Positions 24,416 through 36,700 of a stretch of DNA of 64,000 bases are shown piece after piece. Positions within the stretch are counted from its first letter, which is position 1, and each line of letters starts with the position of its first letter. The notes under the pieces are model-generated. The model searched no databases, was not told where the DNA came from, and saw only the letters and a list, made by a program, of their open reading frames with translations. The translations under genes and the position numbers were made by a program. The stretch is taken from NCBI GenBank assembly GCA_037903355.1, contig JBAJFE010000029.1, forward strand, positions 806,001 to 870,000. Direction: 5' to 3'. Origin of the DNA: Trichuris trichiura. Lineage: Eukaryota > Nematoda > Enoplea > Trichinellida > Trichuridae.

Positions 24416-27400
24416 TATACTGTTCCCACTCATTAACACTTATAAAGTCAAACGTTTGCTGCAATAATTCAACGGACAATCAATCAACGATTTGGCAGCA
24501 CGCCAACCGTGCACGCCAGTTTTATCAGCTACCCTGTTTCTGGCCTACATTCATACATAACTGGTAAATCTTCACAGCAACCGTCAGGCACTGGACTTCT
24601 TAGTCTACCTGTGCTTGTTGCTAAAAAATGCATGAACAAGAACAAGAGTAAAATTTTTTCAGTGCCGACACGCGAACAACTGATTTATTGCAAAATACGT
24701 TGACACAGAGCGAATGCGAGCATGTGATATGGTTGGCAATAGGGTAAGCAAAAGCGTCTACTGGAAAATCCCTATGATCATCGTTGCTATAGGCGAAGAA
24801 TGGATTTTAAAAATTGCATTGCGTTTGGTCGTCTCAGGCACTATAATGCATTACTAGTCATAACACTGAACCAGTTAAGTAATAACCCAGTTTACTTTAG
24901 AGAAAGCGCACATACTGCGCTAAAAAAAAGTACATAGCGAAAACTATTGTAAAGGAAAGCGAAAATGGCAACTGCAAATTCAAATGAGCCATACCACTGA
25001 CTGTTTAATGTTGGTACTATCGGTAGATAAAAAAAATAAATTGAATACTCAGTTTTACTAGCATTGACGAGATGAATACCGTGAACGTATCGAAACTGGA
25101 AAAAACTACTAGGAAGGCAATTTCACACGGAACAGCAAAGAACAACTTTCTTCACGGTAAAACGGCCCAACATCTCCAGTTGAACTCAATCAGATTAGCA
25201 GCATGCGAAACAAAGATTAATCCTTCGTTTGCCAAAGGCATTCGCGAAAAACTAATGCATAAACCCTTTTTACTGTTTAATTCGCATGCTCTTCATTAAC
25301 CTAACCCAAATAAGGAAGCGGATCATTGAAAAGTGGAAGATTCATATGAGAAACAACCTAACTGAAAAACTCAAGTCCGTAAGTTCATCACCGCTACGTT
25401 AAAACCGCTATAAAGTGCTCGCAATTTTAGGACTGCGCTATTTATTAAGGCGAAACAGTTTTGCCGATGCGATAGCTAGAAAAGCGTCTTCAAAGATGGT
25501 TCGAATTCAAGTTTTTAAAAATACCCGTTAATGCCGCAGTAACCAAACTACATTGAATCAGTAAGAAGGGAATAAGTACCATGAGATTAAACAGATAGAG
25601 CAGGCTGAGTAATCACCCAACAAGCAACAATCAATACCATGTAGTCTAAGTAACTATAGTAACTATAGGGCAAAAATACCGTCTTTGACAATAACTGCAG
25701 TAAACTTAAATGCACAGTTATTGCGTTTACTTAGCGCATCATCGCACGCATGGCGGACTTGAAAAATTTGACGACACCATTTGAGATTTCAAACCAAACA
25801 CTTTTCGAGTTGTTTTTCCAGTAAAAGTTTACGGACAAAATGCTAAAACGTAACACACAGAACCAAAGCAAGGGCAAACTACTTTCACCGGCGCGCTATC
25901 TGAATAGACATGCCACACAAACGAAAAGGCGATTGTAAAAGTGCATTTAAAAGATAAAAAAGGGAACTTCAGTTTGTCAAGTGATTTCGAGCACTTACAT
26001 CACATTCGACGGCCGATCGTATTTCAGCGCGAAAAAAATAAACTAGGTAATCATTTTGCCAAAAAGCAATTGTCTTTGAATATACTTCCCGTCCTTACTC
26101 TTCTTCTAATCATGTCTCAAAATTATTATTTACGTTATGTTCCAAAATATCAATGATTAGTACAGGGCAGAAACTGTTATTGATATAAAAAGTGTAACAG
26201 GGCTTTCAGGAAAAACCTTCTGAGTCATCAGCGTTTATACAACAACGAAGAACGAATGAAGTTCTTGGTCACTGCGAAAATACTGGATGGCTCGCAAAGC
26301 TTTCTTCAAAAGTTCTGTTATACAATCCTAACAACAATTAGTTTTATCCTGTACTAATTATTAAAATTATGAAATTTCAAGAAACCGTTGAAAAGAGCCA
26401 TACTTTCGAGGTTACGTCACGTCAAATAAAAATGGGAAGATGTACAAAACAATGTTTGGCTTTGCGTACTATCTAATTAGTTTCCAACAGCGAACTAAAG
26501 TAAAAAAAGGTTAAACGATTCACGGTTGAACAACGCAGTTAGCAATCGTTCAAAAGCGGAACAGAGGAATCAACAACAGAATTGTTATTTGTACCTAATG
26601 CAGAAAGAACAAAACCGCAATGAACAATAAGGGAATAATTTCTTCCCAGCAGACACCAAAGCATAAAAACAACCACAGCGTAAGACAAAAATTTATCCAA
26701 TAATTTACACGCAAAAAAAGCTTCTTTCCACTGATACGACGATAAATGTTCACGGTTTACTAAAGAGACAGTGGAAGCGGGAACGGAGTTTCGATTAACA
26801 CCGCCAATTCGATGAAATACGCAGTAAATAAATTGTGACATGAAAGCTAGATTTCTAATCGCAACATCACTACTTCAAAACTTCGCAAAAAATACTCAAA
26901 ACGGCAATGAAAACGCCCAACCCTAACACTGTAGATGCTAATAAAGAGAATACGAGCTCCATAATCATTAGAATTACTGTTGGCCTGTTTAGTACGCAGA
27001 AAACTTGATAAATAAAAAACAAACGCAGCCTTTCAGATTAGTCGTAAGATACTGAAGAAGAATCACAAGTGACAGCGAAGCTCAGCTTTCCCAACTAACT
27101 TTTTGTGTATTTCACCTAGTAAATTGGTTAACGGTGACACTTATTGTTGCGAATACATTAGACAAGAGGGAATGAAGTACAAAAGTCCTATACTGAACAG
27201 CTGACTCCTTATACGCAGTGTCTCGATTTCAGTTTTCCACAGTCAATCGCCGTGAGAAAACGTCTAATCGAAAATTCTATTAGCACAATAGACATGATTT
27301 AGTGAAGTGCCGCTTTGAGAAATGTGGTGACGTCTCGTTCTCTCATTTGCCCTTCTAAAAAGCGAATGGTGTTTCTGCATAGTGTAATGATGCCGCGTAT

Positions 27401-27662
27401 ATTAGCAGGTCGTTAATGGTTTAGTAACCGCCACGGTTGGCCGATCGATTCTAACGGTATCACTGCGCTTATACTCAAACAATTCTTATCTTACCTAATA
27501 ATAGCAACAAAGCAGAAATATTAGCTTTGCCAAACACAAGACCTAAAACGCACAATTAAATGGCGGTTGACAGTTTTCGTCTTAAAACAAAGCATACTAT
27601 TTTCAACTGTAATAGTTCTGAAAATATAACTTTTTGCTACGGGACCACAGGATTTCATGTTT

Positions 27663-27989
27663 AGATTGTTTGTACGGAGCCTGTCCCGTTCAAAAGTACA
27701 AAAAATTTAATGGTAGGCCGTAACTTTCAGGCCGCGCGTGACCGGTCTTCAGTGATACTAAAAATTAATGCAAAACATTAAGTTTTAGGATCGCGAGGGA
27801 CAAGTCGCGCGCAGATACTAAAAATTAATGTTTTACATTAATTTTTAGTACCGCCGAGTACCAGTACTAAAAATCAATTAAATCAAGTTTTAGTATCACT
27901 GAAGACAGGTGGTCACGCGCAATTCGAAAGCTACCGCCTACCATTAAATTTTTTATTTTTCAACAGGACAAGCTCCATACAAACAATCT
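27663..27989. repeat. 327-bp palindromic element with inner hairpins
   Basis: The ends are inverted copies: AGATTGTTTGTACGGAGC on the left and the complement of AGATTGTTTGTATGGAGC on the right. Pairing continues through AAATTTAATGGTAGGC and TCTTCAGTGATACTAAAA. Nested inside are smaller inverted repeats built from ACTAAAAATTAATG, so the whole unit could fold as one long hairpin. Non-coding; MITE or fold-back type. Confidence 0.8.
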
Positions 27990-28057
27990 GTAGTAGTTCT
28001 ATTCTATTACTAATACTGACAACTTACTTCTGTTCTGAACTCATAAAAAAATTTTTA

Positions 28058-28284
28058 TCATATCGATGAATTTGGCTGAAAATCTAACTTCGCTAAATGC
28101 ATGCGTGTTTCTATAAAAGTGGATAAATCTTGTTGGCCAACAAAAAGGCCTTTTAACAGAGCATTCGGGAAAAACCGCGCAAGATCTTCAGTGCCTGAAT
28201 TTAAATTTTTTTCTTTACTATTCAGCAGTTCAGGTCCATACATTTCATGAAAGCCATGAAACCAAGGAAGCACGCAGCATACAT
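28058..28284 (-). CDS. possible terminal exon, unknown gene
   Basis: Open frame of about 75 codons ending in TGA at 28058, entered from a good acceptor (TTTATAACTCAG ending at 28285). The translated text has ordinary protein-like composition (FFPNALLKGLFVGQQDLSTF near the middle), unlike the low-complexity frames around it. No family recognised and no convincing upstream exons found, so it could be a gene remnant. Confidence 0.25.
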
Positions 28285-29483
28285 CTGAGTTATAAAATAT
28301 GTGTATGCAAAATGCTTGTCACTATTTTCAAAGACGTTGAAAATTAACTTACGGTCATTAGGGAGCTCAGTAAAGATCAGTGTTGCTAAACAAGCTCATC
28401 ATAACCGAACGAACAGGAGACAGTGCCCTCCTGAGACCATGAACGGCACGAAACTGCTTTAGTGACGAAACCAACAAATGAAGGCAAGCAGAGGGGAACG
28501 TCCAGTTTACTTTTTTAATAACGCTTACTCTAAAATGCAAAAAGAGTTTAAAAGAAACGAAGCCATAAATAGAATTGGAATAACTCTCAGTCCACAGGTT
28601 CTTCCTCGATCTTCTACAATGAAACTGCACTATTCACCGCTTGTACACCCAAGACCAAAGAATCTGACTCGCAGATTCCATCAAATACATCGTTCTACTG
28701 CTTTTAACACATTCTAAGAGCAATCGCTCATCATAAAAGAAACCCATTATTCAAATGCCATCTTTTTTTAAACGAACGATACAGAACAAGCAATTCAGGT
28801 TTTAGAAGCAAGAAAACGTTCCTCTAGGTGATAATGCAGACATGATCATACAAAGACAGCTGCCTATCAAGTTAACAAGATCCTATGAAAATATTAAGCC
28901 CAAATTCAAAAAGCTGCCATCTCATAGGCAACAAACAAGAGAACAATCATATGAAATGCGTTATATGGTTGAAATTTCAAATGAAAACAACGAATTTGCA
29001 AAAGTGTCGGCTGCATTGCGACCAGGCTGTCATTCTGTCGCAAACGAAAGCGCTACTTCCTACGTTACCAAAAAAACCTTTGCCGCGACAATATAGTGGC
29101 GCATAATTGCATGGGAAACGGTTGGTTCATCTTTTACAAAAGCCGCTCTTATTCGATGACCTTTTTCCCGCGAACATGTTGCGCTGTCACAAAGTCGAAA
29201 TGATAAAGTCATAAAGGTATCAAGTTTGGGCTAAAGATGCAGTTCTAAAGGCGTGAAGACGAGAGTTCGAATAGAACAACCATCCACTTTTGGAGTAAGC
29301 TTTAACACCACCTGTAAGGCAAAGGAAATATAAAATAATAAAAAACAAAAGAATAATACATACTTAAAATAGACTTGAGGAGAAACGCAGATTTTCGGGA
29401 AGAGCACAAAAAGTTTCATTCTTTGTATGATTTCCTATGAGCTTGCCCTGCTAGCAAGAAAGTGTTTCACCTGCAATCCCGAC

Positions 29484-29637
29484 TAACTTACTCGAAGCTT
29501 TCAAGGCAAGCTTAGCCTGTCGTCGGCGAAATTTCGCCCTCCCACCCTTACACGCTTGTCATCGACAATTGATTGCTCACAATTTTTTTTCGCTGATGAC
29601 GAGGCAATGATGCCCTGAAAGCTTCGAGTAGGCTAAT
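29484..29637. repeat. short inverted-repeat element
   Basis: About 154 bp bounded by inverted arms: TTACTCGAAGCTTTCAAGGC on the left and the complement of CTACTCGAAGCTTTCAGGGC on the right; pairing resumes around GTCGTCGGCGAAA/GTCATCAGCGAAA. Probably a small MITE; no clear target duplication. Confidence 0.7.
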
Positions 29638-29932
29638 TGCAATTACAAATAAAACACACTTTCCCTTTGACAGACCATGCCCGTAGGAACTTACAAAGAA
29701 TGATACTGGAAACGGAGTAATAATGAAATAAAGTAATTTAAGCTTTTCAAAATAAAAATAGTAACAACAAATTAAATGGGAATGCAAAAATATCGAACAC
29801 GAAGAAATTAAAAAATGGTGAAATAAAAAATAAAATAATCTAAAAGAAACCCAAAGCAAGAAGTCAAGTAGACATGAAGATAAGAAAATTAAATTGAAGA
29901 ATAAACAAAAACGTGATAAAATAATTGGCTTG

Positions 29933-30069
29933 CTATGCTTGCTTCTTCTCTTCAATCTTTTGTATTTTGATTCTTCCGTCACGCGTCAAAACTGCAGTGT
30001 CCCAATCCTGATACCATTGTGACCTTACCATTTCGTTCCCGTGACAGGACAAGATAACACCCAAAAGCT
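29933..30069 (-). CDS. possible terminal exon, unknown gene
   Basis: Frame entered from acceptor TTTTTGCTTGCAG (ending 30070) and closed by TAG at 29933-29935. It would encode LLGVILSCHGNEMVRSQWYQ followed by a Lys/Glu-rich tail. The text looks like real protein, but I cannot identify the family or the preceding exons. It lies about 640 bp downstream of the SMC5 stop on the same strand, so a small gene or a decayed fragment is possible. Confidence 0.25.
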
Positions 30070-30570
30070 CTGCAAGCAAAAAGAATTGTTGTAACAAATC
30101 AGCGGGAGGGGCACTCCATAAACTTATGCAAGTAACGCCCGTTAATTTTAACAGCCCATTACCGACAATCAAACCTAACTATTTTCTTATAATTGCAGGA
30201 TAGAGTCCTCATAAACAAAAGTCAAACGCGTTGCACAGCTGAAGCATAGAATGGCGTTTGACGATAAGAACAGAAGTGGCCCTCAAGCGAACTAAAAAGC
30301 TTTGCGTTGGGTATTTCTTTAAAATTGAGGCAAGCTATTGTTGAAATGATGAACGATGGATTTCATTCTTGAAAATGGGCAAATGCGTCTATTGCGTTCC
30401 TGACAAATTGAACTTGACAATTTAGGACAATGCTCACAAATTAGAACAGTTCTAAGCTTAATGAGTTCAAGTTTTTGATTGGTGAATAGAGTATCTGAGC
30501 TGAACGTTGCACTCCTAAAAATTTGAAGGAAGACAAGAACAGTGACCTTTAGCGTAAGTGCGTACTATCA

Positions 30571-30576
30571 TTTATT
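30571..30576 (-). terminator. candidate polyadenylation signal for SMC5
   Basis: AATAAA on the minus strand, about 131 bp beyond the SMC5 stop codon. It is a plausible 3'-end signal, though the motif is common in AT-rich DNA. Confidence 0.35.
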
Positions 30577-30706
30577 TTACGTCAGTCTTTAAATTAAGGT
30601 GTTCTGCTAAGAAACGAACGCGTATGAAACAGCTTATGAGATGAATTCATATTTACAAGAATCAGATTCAAACAGCATGAGAAGAAATGCATATGACTTA
30701 CACAAA

Positions 30707-33700
30707 TCACGCGCATTCCATCTGATCATCACTTGAATTGTCCAAGGCCTCCTTTAACGCATCAGTAAGCACTTTTTGCGATGGTGCACCAATGCCATTG
30801 AGCATACACCAAAGTTTAGTCTCTTCTCCAAAATTACAGTTTGGGAGCAGCTTAGGAGTAAACATGATGTATTGAGTACCCCCTAATTGGGAATCATAAT
30901 TTGAACCACTTAGCATTTTAACCATGAGGTCAAACACTCTTCTTTCGTTTTCCGGGTCCATTCCTGGAAAAATGCGCTTTTTCACTTGAAAATACAATTT
31001 CCAAGATTAGTTGATTATTACCTTGATTTATTTCATCTACGCAACGAAATGGAACGACAGAAAGTTGCTGAAGCGCGAACATATACAATATAATTGACAC
31101 TGAACGTTCTCCGCCGGACTGATGATGGTCGTTCAGTTCGCGGAATACGCCACCTGAACCAAACTGCACCATTATTCTTAAACCGCAATGGTCGATAGGC
31201 GCCTCAAAAAAAGTAAGGGTAGGGGTAAGGCAAAATTGGCATATGAATCGAAACCTCTTCATCGTCAGGGACATCAAGGCGCACTTCCCCGTCGTAGCCT
31301 AACTGCCTCATGAGCCCACCGAAGCGTTTGCTTATGGATTCGGCAAGCTTTTTCGCTTCACTTATCCACTGCTTTTTGGCAGTCAACAAACTACTTGTTG
31401 ACGTGGCAACCTAAGAATCACCAACTACCGTCTATCAACGCCTTATTATACATTGGCAAGACTAAATTATATTACTCAGTAAGCTCATGTTGCCAGTTGT
31501 TAGAAACGATAAGCGGATGAAATGACGTATGCAAAAATATTGGTGTAAACATTTTTAAAACACACCCTATCGCTGTTTAACTAAGCCGGATACGCAATTG
31601 CTGCTAAGAAGAAAGCAGCGAAGTACCTCACTTTTTGTTAAAATTAGCAAAACATTATCCTAATGTTCTGCATTCGCATCGGACTCACTTTATACCCATT
31701 AACCGCTTTTAAGCCAAATGGGTGAACTGAAAATCACCGAAAACATGAAACGGAACAAAGCTGGTTTGAAATACCAACGTAATAATTGGTTATAAAGGAA
31801 TCCAAGCTAGACTAAGTTTGAACAGAGCAGGCAATTACCTCGTCGCGTAAATGGTCATAACTGGATGCAATACGTTCCGCTTCGTCGCAAAATTTTGCGT
31901 ATGTTTTCAAAGTCTAACAGAATAAAAACCTTATTTAAACAATGCTACAATCCGGCAAACTTAGTACCCGTTCGTCATCGCTGCCACGGCTGCCCAAGAT
32001 ATATTGAAGCTTCGTTATTCTGCTGTTGATTTCTTCGGAATCCTTGGGAAGTGATTGCAACTCCTAAACGGAGCAATGAGAAAACAATACAAACTCCATC
32101 TTACAAAACCTGAGCCAATGTGATTGGAGCAAACAGATTCTTAATTGAAGTATTGGCACTATCCATTCCGAGAAGTTGGAGGAGATCAGCTTTCATTGTC
32201 ACCATCTCACTACTCCTTGCCGAGTAAGCACTTTCAAGGGAAAACAGATGCATCTTCAACGAAAACAGTACAGTAAATATGCCGAAAGAAGTAAAAAAAA
32301 CCTTTTTGGTGTTAAGATTGGCTTGAAATTTCAAAAGTTGGTCTTTCGTTTCGACAAGAGACGCTAGTTGAACGCCGTAACTTAGGCTTGGTTCAACAAC
32401 ATTTTTAGCAAGTTCATGCGCGTTCTAAAAGGCAAAAAAATATTGACAAGATTACGGTAAACATGCAATAAAATTATCAATACTTTTAAAATATCCGCGA
32501 TGTTCTTCAACAGTTCTATTTTACTCTGCAAACGAGGGCCAATTTCGATCATTAAAGAACGCAACGATTCTTGTAATTTCGGAAGTTCATCTTTCTGTCT
32601 TCTCAATCTAAATACAATAAATAAAAACATCTAAAATGAATACAGCAAACCGTTCAACTATGCAGTTTTTCTTCGGGCGTAACGCAAATTTTCTGGGCAC
32701 TCTTACGCACTAAAGCGCGCGGGCGAATAGGGGGACTTTGAAATGAGGAAACGACTAAGGATAGGCTTATTATTAATACGTAATAGAAATGTTAGCAGTC
32801 CCTGACGTCTTATAATTTCTTACAATAAAATATATGTCAATCCATTACATGTTCTCATGAAAAAAACTTCCTGTTTATGAGTTACTTTGTTGCACAGGAT
32901 GTAGAACCAATAAAAGGGGACCTGAATGAAATCGTGGACTTAGATGATGGAATTGGACGCGGAAGACAAGGAAACACTGTCGTAAAATAAAGTGACATTA
33001 GAAAATGTGGCGAAGGGATTAACCGCTTACATTTAGGGGCAGGGAAATTATATGCATATTTTATACAACGTGGACAAACGGGCAACCGAAGCCGCGTTGT
33101 TCAAATGTTTTCTATACTAATCGCATCAAAACTTACGACTCTTCTTCTATCCGAACGTGATCTCTAAAGGAATTAAGCTTGTCAAGCATTGCGTTCAGCT
33201 CATTCTAAAAACTTTCCAAATGAGTAATAGAGCACGTTGACAAATCCTACTACCATTTGCTCCTTATATGGCTCCATTGATTCTTTAAATGTGTCTACTT
33301 TCTTTTGCAATTCTTTTCGGTCATTAGTTAACTGGATCAACTGGCCCCGCTTATCCTAAGCCAGGAAAATTTGAAGGTTAAACCGTCAACAATGACACGC
33401 TGATATTTCACTTCTAACTGCAGGTTCATGCGTTCAAACACACTGGCATTCATACTGCCATGAAAAATCCTTGCACTTCTGAAATTATCCAATTGCAAAA
33501 ACGACACTGATTTTTAGTTCAGAAAACATACTGCAACCCTTTCTGTACCGTCGTTAAGTTACTGCTGTATGAAGACTTCCTCGTGGATATCTAAGAAACA
33601 CATTATAAAACATAGCTTCATGAAAGCATACGTACCTTCAAATTTGGTGTAAAGAAAACGCTTAAACCCCGCTGACACATAAACGGTACAACAGCGGACA

Positions 33701-36700
33701 AGCTCTTTTCCGTTTTCATAGTCCCGACGCAAATGCGACCTAGCTGAAAGGGTTTAGGTTTAAAAAGCGAATTAGAAAATTTAAAACTTTCACTTACATT
33801 ATGAAGCGTGCAAAGATAGGACTTGACGCCGCTTGGAGCATCAAACATGTTGGAAATCACGTTAGTGAAGCCGTGAAATCTTTTAAAAAAACAAAGTGCA
33901 CATTTGGTTACCGCTTTAGATTACCTACCTTAGTTCCTCGTCCAAGTTCAACGTTACTGGTCTTCTGTTAGTTGGCACTAGACCGCAGTTAATTTTTAAA
34001 TTGTTGCTCTTTGTCAAACTAAGAAAAAGTTCCATATCGCTATAATCTTCAAAGACGAATGTCAGCAGATCTCGCAGTGGAATGGCGTTTTCAACGAACA
34101 TAGCGTCGGGTAAAGAACTGATACTGATCTGCAATCACCAAACGTAAGCTGGAAGATCAATTTACGTGCCTTACGGAGAGTAAAGGCAACCACGCGTTGC
34201 CTTTAAATCTACCCTTATTCGCTTCCATCAATCTGTATGCACTCACGCAGCTATTATCCAATCTTGCCAAAAGCTGGATACGTTCATCGGCTAAGTTTTT
34301 CTGCCTTTTAATTTCCATCTGCAAGCCTAAAAATAGCATATACCCAACAAATTAAAATGAAAATCCAGTAATACACTTCGTTAAGAAATGTCAATCAGTT
34401 TTAAACAAGCTTCTGTGCTCTTCAGAGGTAAACATTTTTGCCCTCCCTCTACACTCCTCAGACATTCAGCGCAAAATGAAAGTTTTTGCGATAAGATAAG
34501 CAACATAGCGTACTTTGTATGCTGTTCGTAACTGAATTGATTTGCAATTCAATCTCTTCGATCGAATTGAACACTTCGTTTGCCTTCTGCTGCTCATTAC
34601 GCAGCTGCTGTTTAACGGAACATATTCGGTTCTATAATTTAAACAACAATAGTTTATTCGCCAGGCGGACGACAATATAGAAATAAAAAACTACACTGAT
34701 CGTCAAGTAAAAGCTTTGTAAAAATTAAAAGTTCAACCTTCGTCGTACAAGATCATTCATTAGTAACAAGAGCTACTAATGCATCCACGATATTTGTTTG
34801 AAGGACTGTACGGACTTTGCCCCCGTTAGGGATAGCATACTACGGCTAGCAATGCAATATTAATGAACTATAACAAGCTCGCGGTGCAAAATTGCAATTG
34901 CAAAAATTACAACTGCAGAACCAACATCATGCCTCGATTCCTACCTGCAATTCTTCCCTTGACTTTTCTTTGTTTTTCAATTCTATTTGCAAGCGCAGTA
35001 TGGGTTCACTTTGCTCCTTTAGTGACTGCTGAATTTTGTTTATTTGCGTCTGCAACGTTAAGCGCTTTTCGAAGGCTCCCCGTACCTGCAATTGCAACGG
35101 TCGAACGGTAATAGGTTAAGCCTTAACAAATTACTGCTTCATTTGATTTCGATAGACTGCTCCTGCATACTCTCAGTAGTTTCATTTTGTTACTTAGCAA
35201 GTCTTTCTAAAAACAAAACGCCAATAAGCGAAATTTCCGCTGAAGCATAAAATTTCTACCTTTGCTGTAATGTCACTTTCCATATCCTTTTTCTTTTGTT
35301 CCAGTACGGCTATCTTCCGTTTTAACTGTTTCTCTGATTTAAATTCACCAGCGAGCTGATTCTTTGCATGCTCAAGCGTGTCAGTTTCAGCTTTGAAGCT
35401 TTTCAAGTTGTCCTGAAAGATCTAAAAGCAACAAAGGATAACCTCTACTTTTAATAGACAAATGCTAAGCAATTTAAATCGTGCTCCCTCCGAACTCTTA
35501 AGTTTATACGCTGTCGCGATCAGTAACTTAACCAACCCAATGTATAGAAAAGCACCTCAAAACAGGGAAAATATAAATTTACGTGCAAGAAAGTTATACC
35601 GCGGATAGTTGCCGTTGCCAATATGCTAGCATGTAAGCCAACTGAACTCATTATGGAGAAAAATTTATTAGGAGACTTTAATTATGTGAATTACAAGTTT
35701 AACTATTCTTTAATGGATAAATAAGTCTTTCCGGATTGTATACACGCGTGAGTTTTCGGCAGACCTTGGCCCGCCGTCATGCAACATGTTCCCACGCTAT
35801 CAGCCCACGTAATCTCCTACCAGACCAAAAGCTATGAATACTAGTCATACCAAAAATGCCAGCTTTTGCTGAAGCAGCGCAACTTCTTGTTTGCTTTCAT
35901 GTGTTTTGCGACAACGTTCAACGACTGGTCGTAACTGCGAGAGTTTTTCTTCAAGTTCACGTTTGCGCTTCTCCAAACTCGCCAAACTACTTTTCCGCTT
36001 TACATTTAATTCGTACTGATTGTTGGCTTCCTTCCATTGTTTCTTTAGGTTTACTGAGCCAACCTATCAATTTGCATATCTTAAATCTTATGCATTTGCA
36101 CGCACCTGCGCGAACAACTTACCGCTTCAGTGGTATTCTTCAGCAGGCCCAAAGGCGATTGTCGAGAAAATTGTACAACATTATCCTGTGCTAAGAACTG
36201 GCACAGATTGTCCACTTGAATGTTATAACCCCGAGCGAAAGATTGAACCTAACGAAAAAAAGTTAAAGTTTTGAAAATCGAGCAGGAAAAGCAAGTATGC
36301 AGAAAAAAGCAAACAAGAGCTGAAGATTTTGATCACGCCTGGATGTGCATTGCTTTATTACTATTCATAGTAAAAAGCAACAGCAAAGCTACAGTGGTGT
36401 TCAATAACACCTTTAATTATTTAGCTATTAGCAATTGCTAATGAAATTAAGCTTTTAGTTAAGCAGCTACCGATTTCACACGCCCCGTCTTCAGTGGATC
36501 ACTTCTGAAATGTGAAAATATAAACGAGATGACAACTGAACTTTCGGCTACCCTAAACGTAGCCTAAAATTTTAATCCCGTTCCAAGTTTGATCGTGTAT
36601 GTGTACCCACATCTTAACTCATCTCGCAGAGAAGAACGCACAAATGGCAGAATTTGATTGTTCTCTTTTGCTGACTTCCGTTCCTTGCGCACGTTGAATT

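Larger units (their letters stand above)
21729..30706. other. 9-kb largely non-coding stretch
   Basis: AT-rich region between the HMIT-like and SMC5 genes. It holds three palindromic elements (24195-24415, 27663-27989, 29484-29637) and two terminal-exon-like fragments listed separately. Elsewhere I see no coding region or RNA gene. Confidence 0.5.

Noticed and set aside
29548..29982. 144-codon minus-strand ORF rich in Phe, Leu and Ser
   Set aside because: Low-complexity hydrophobic translation of AT-rich DNA that overlaps an inverted-repeat element; not a credible membrane protein.
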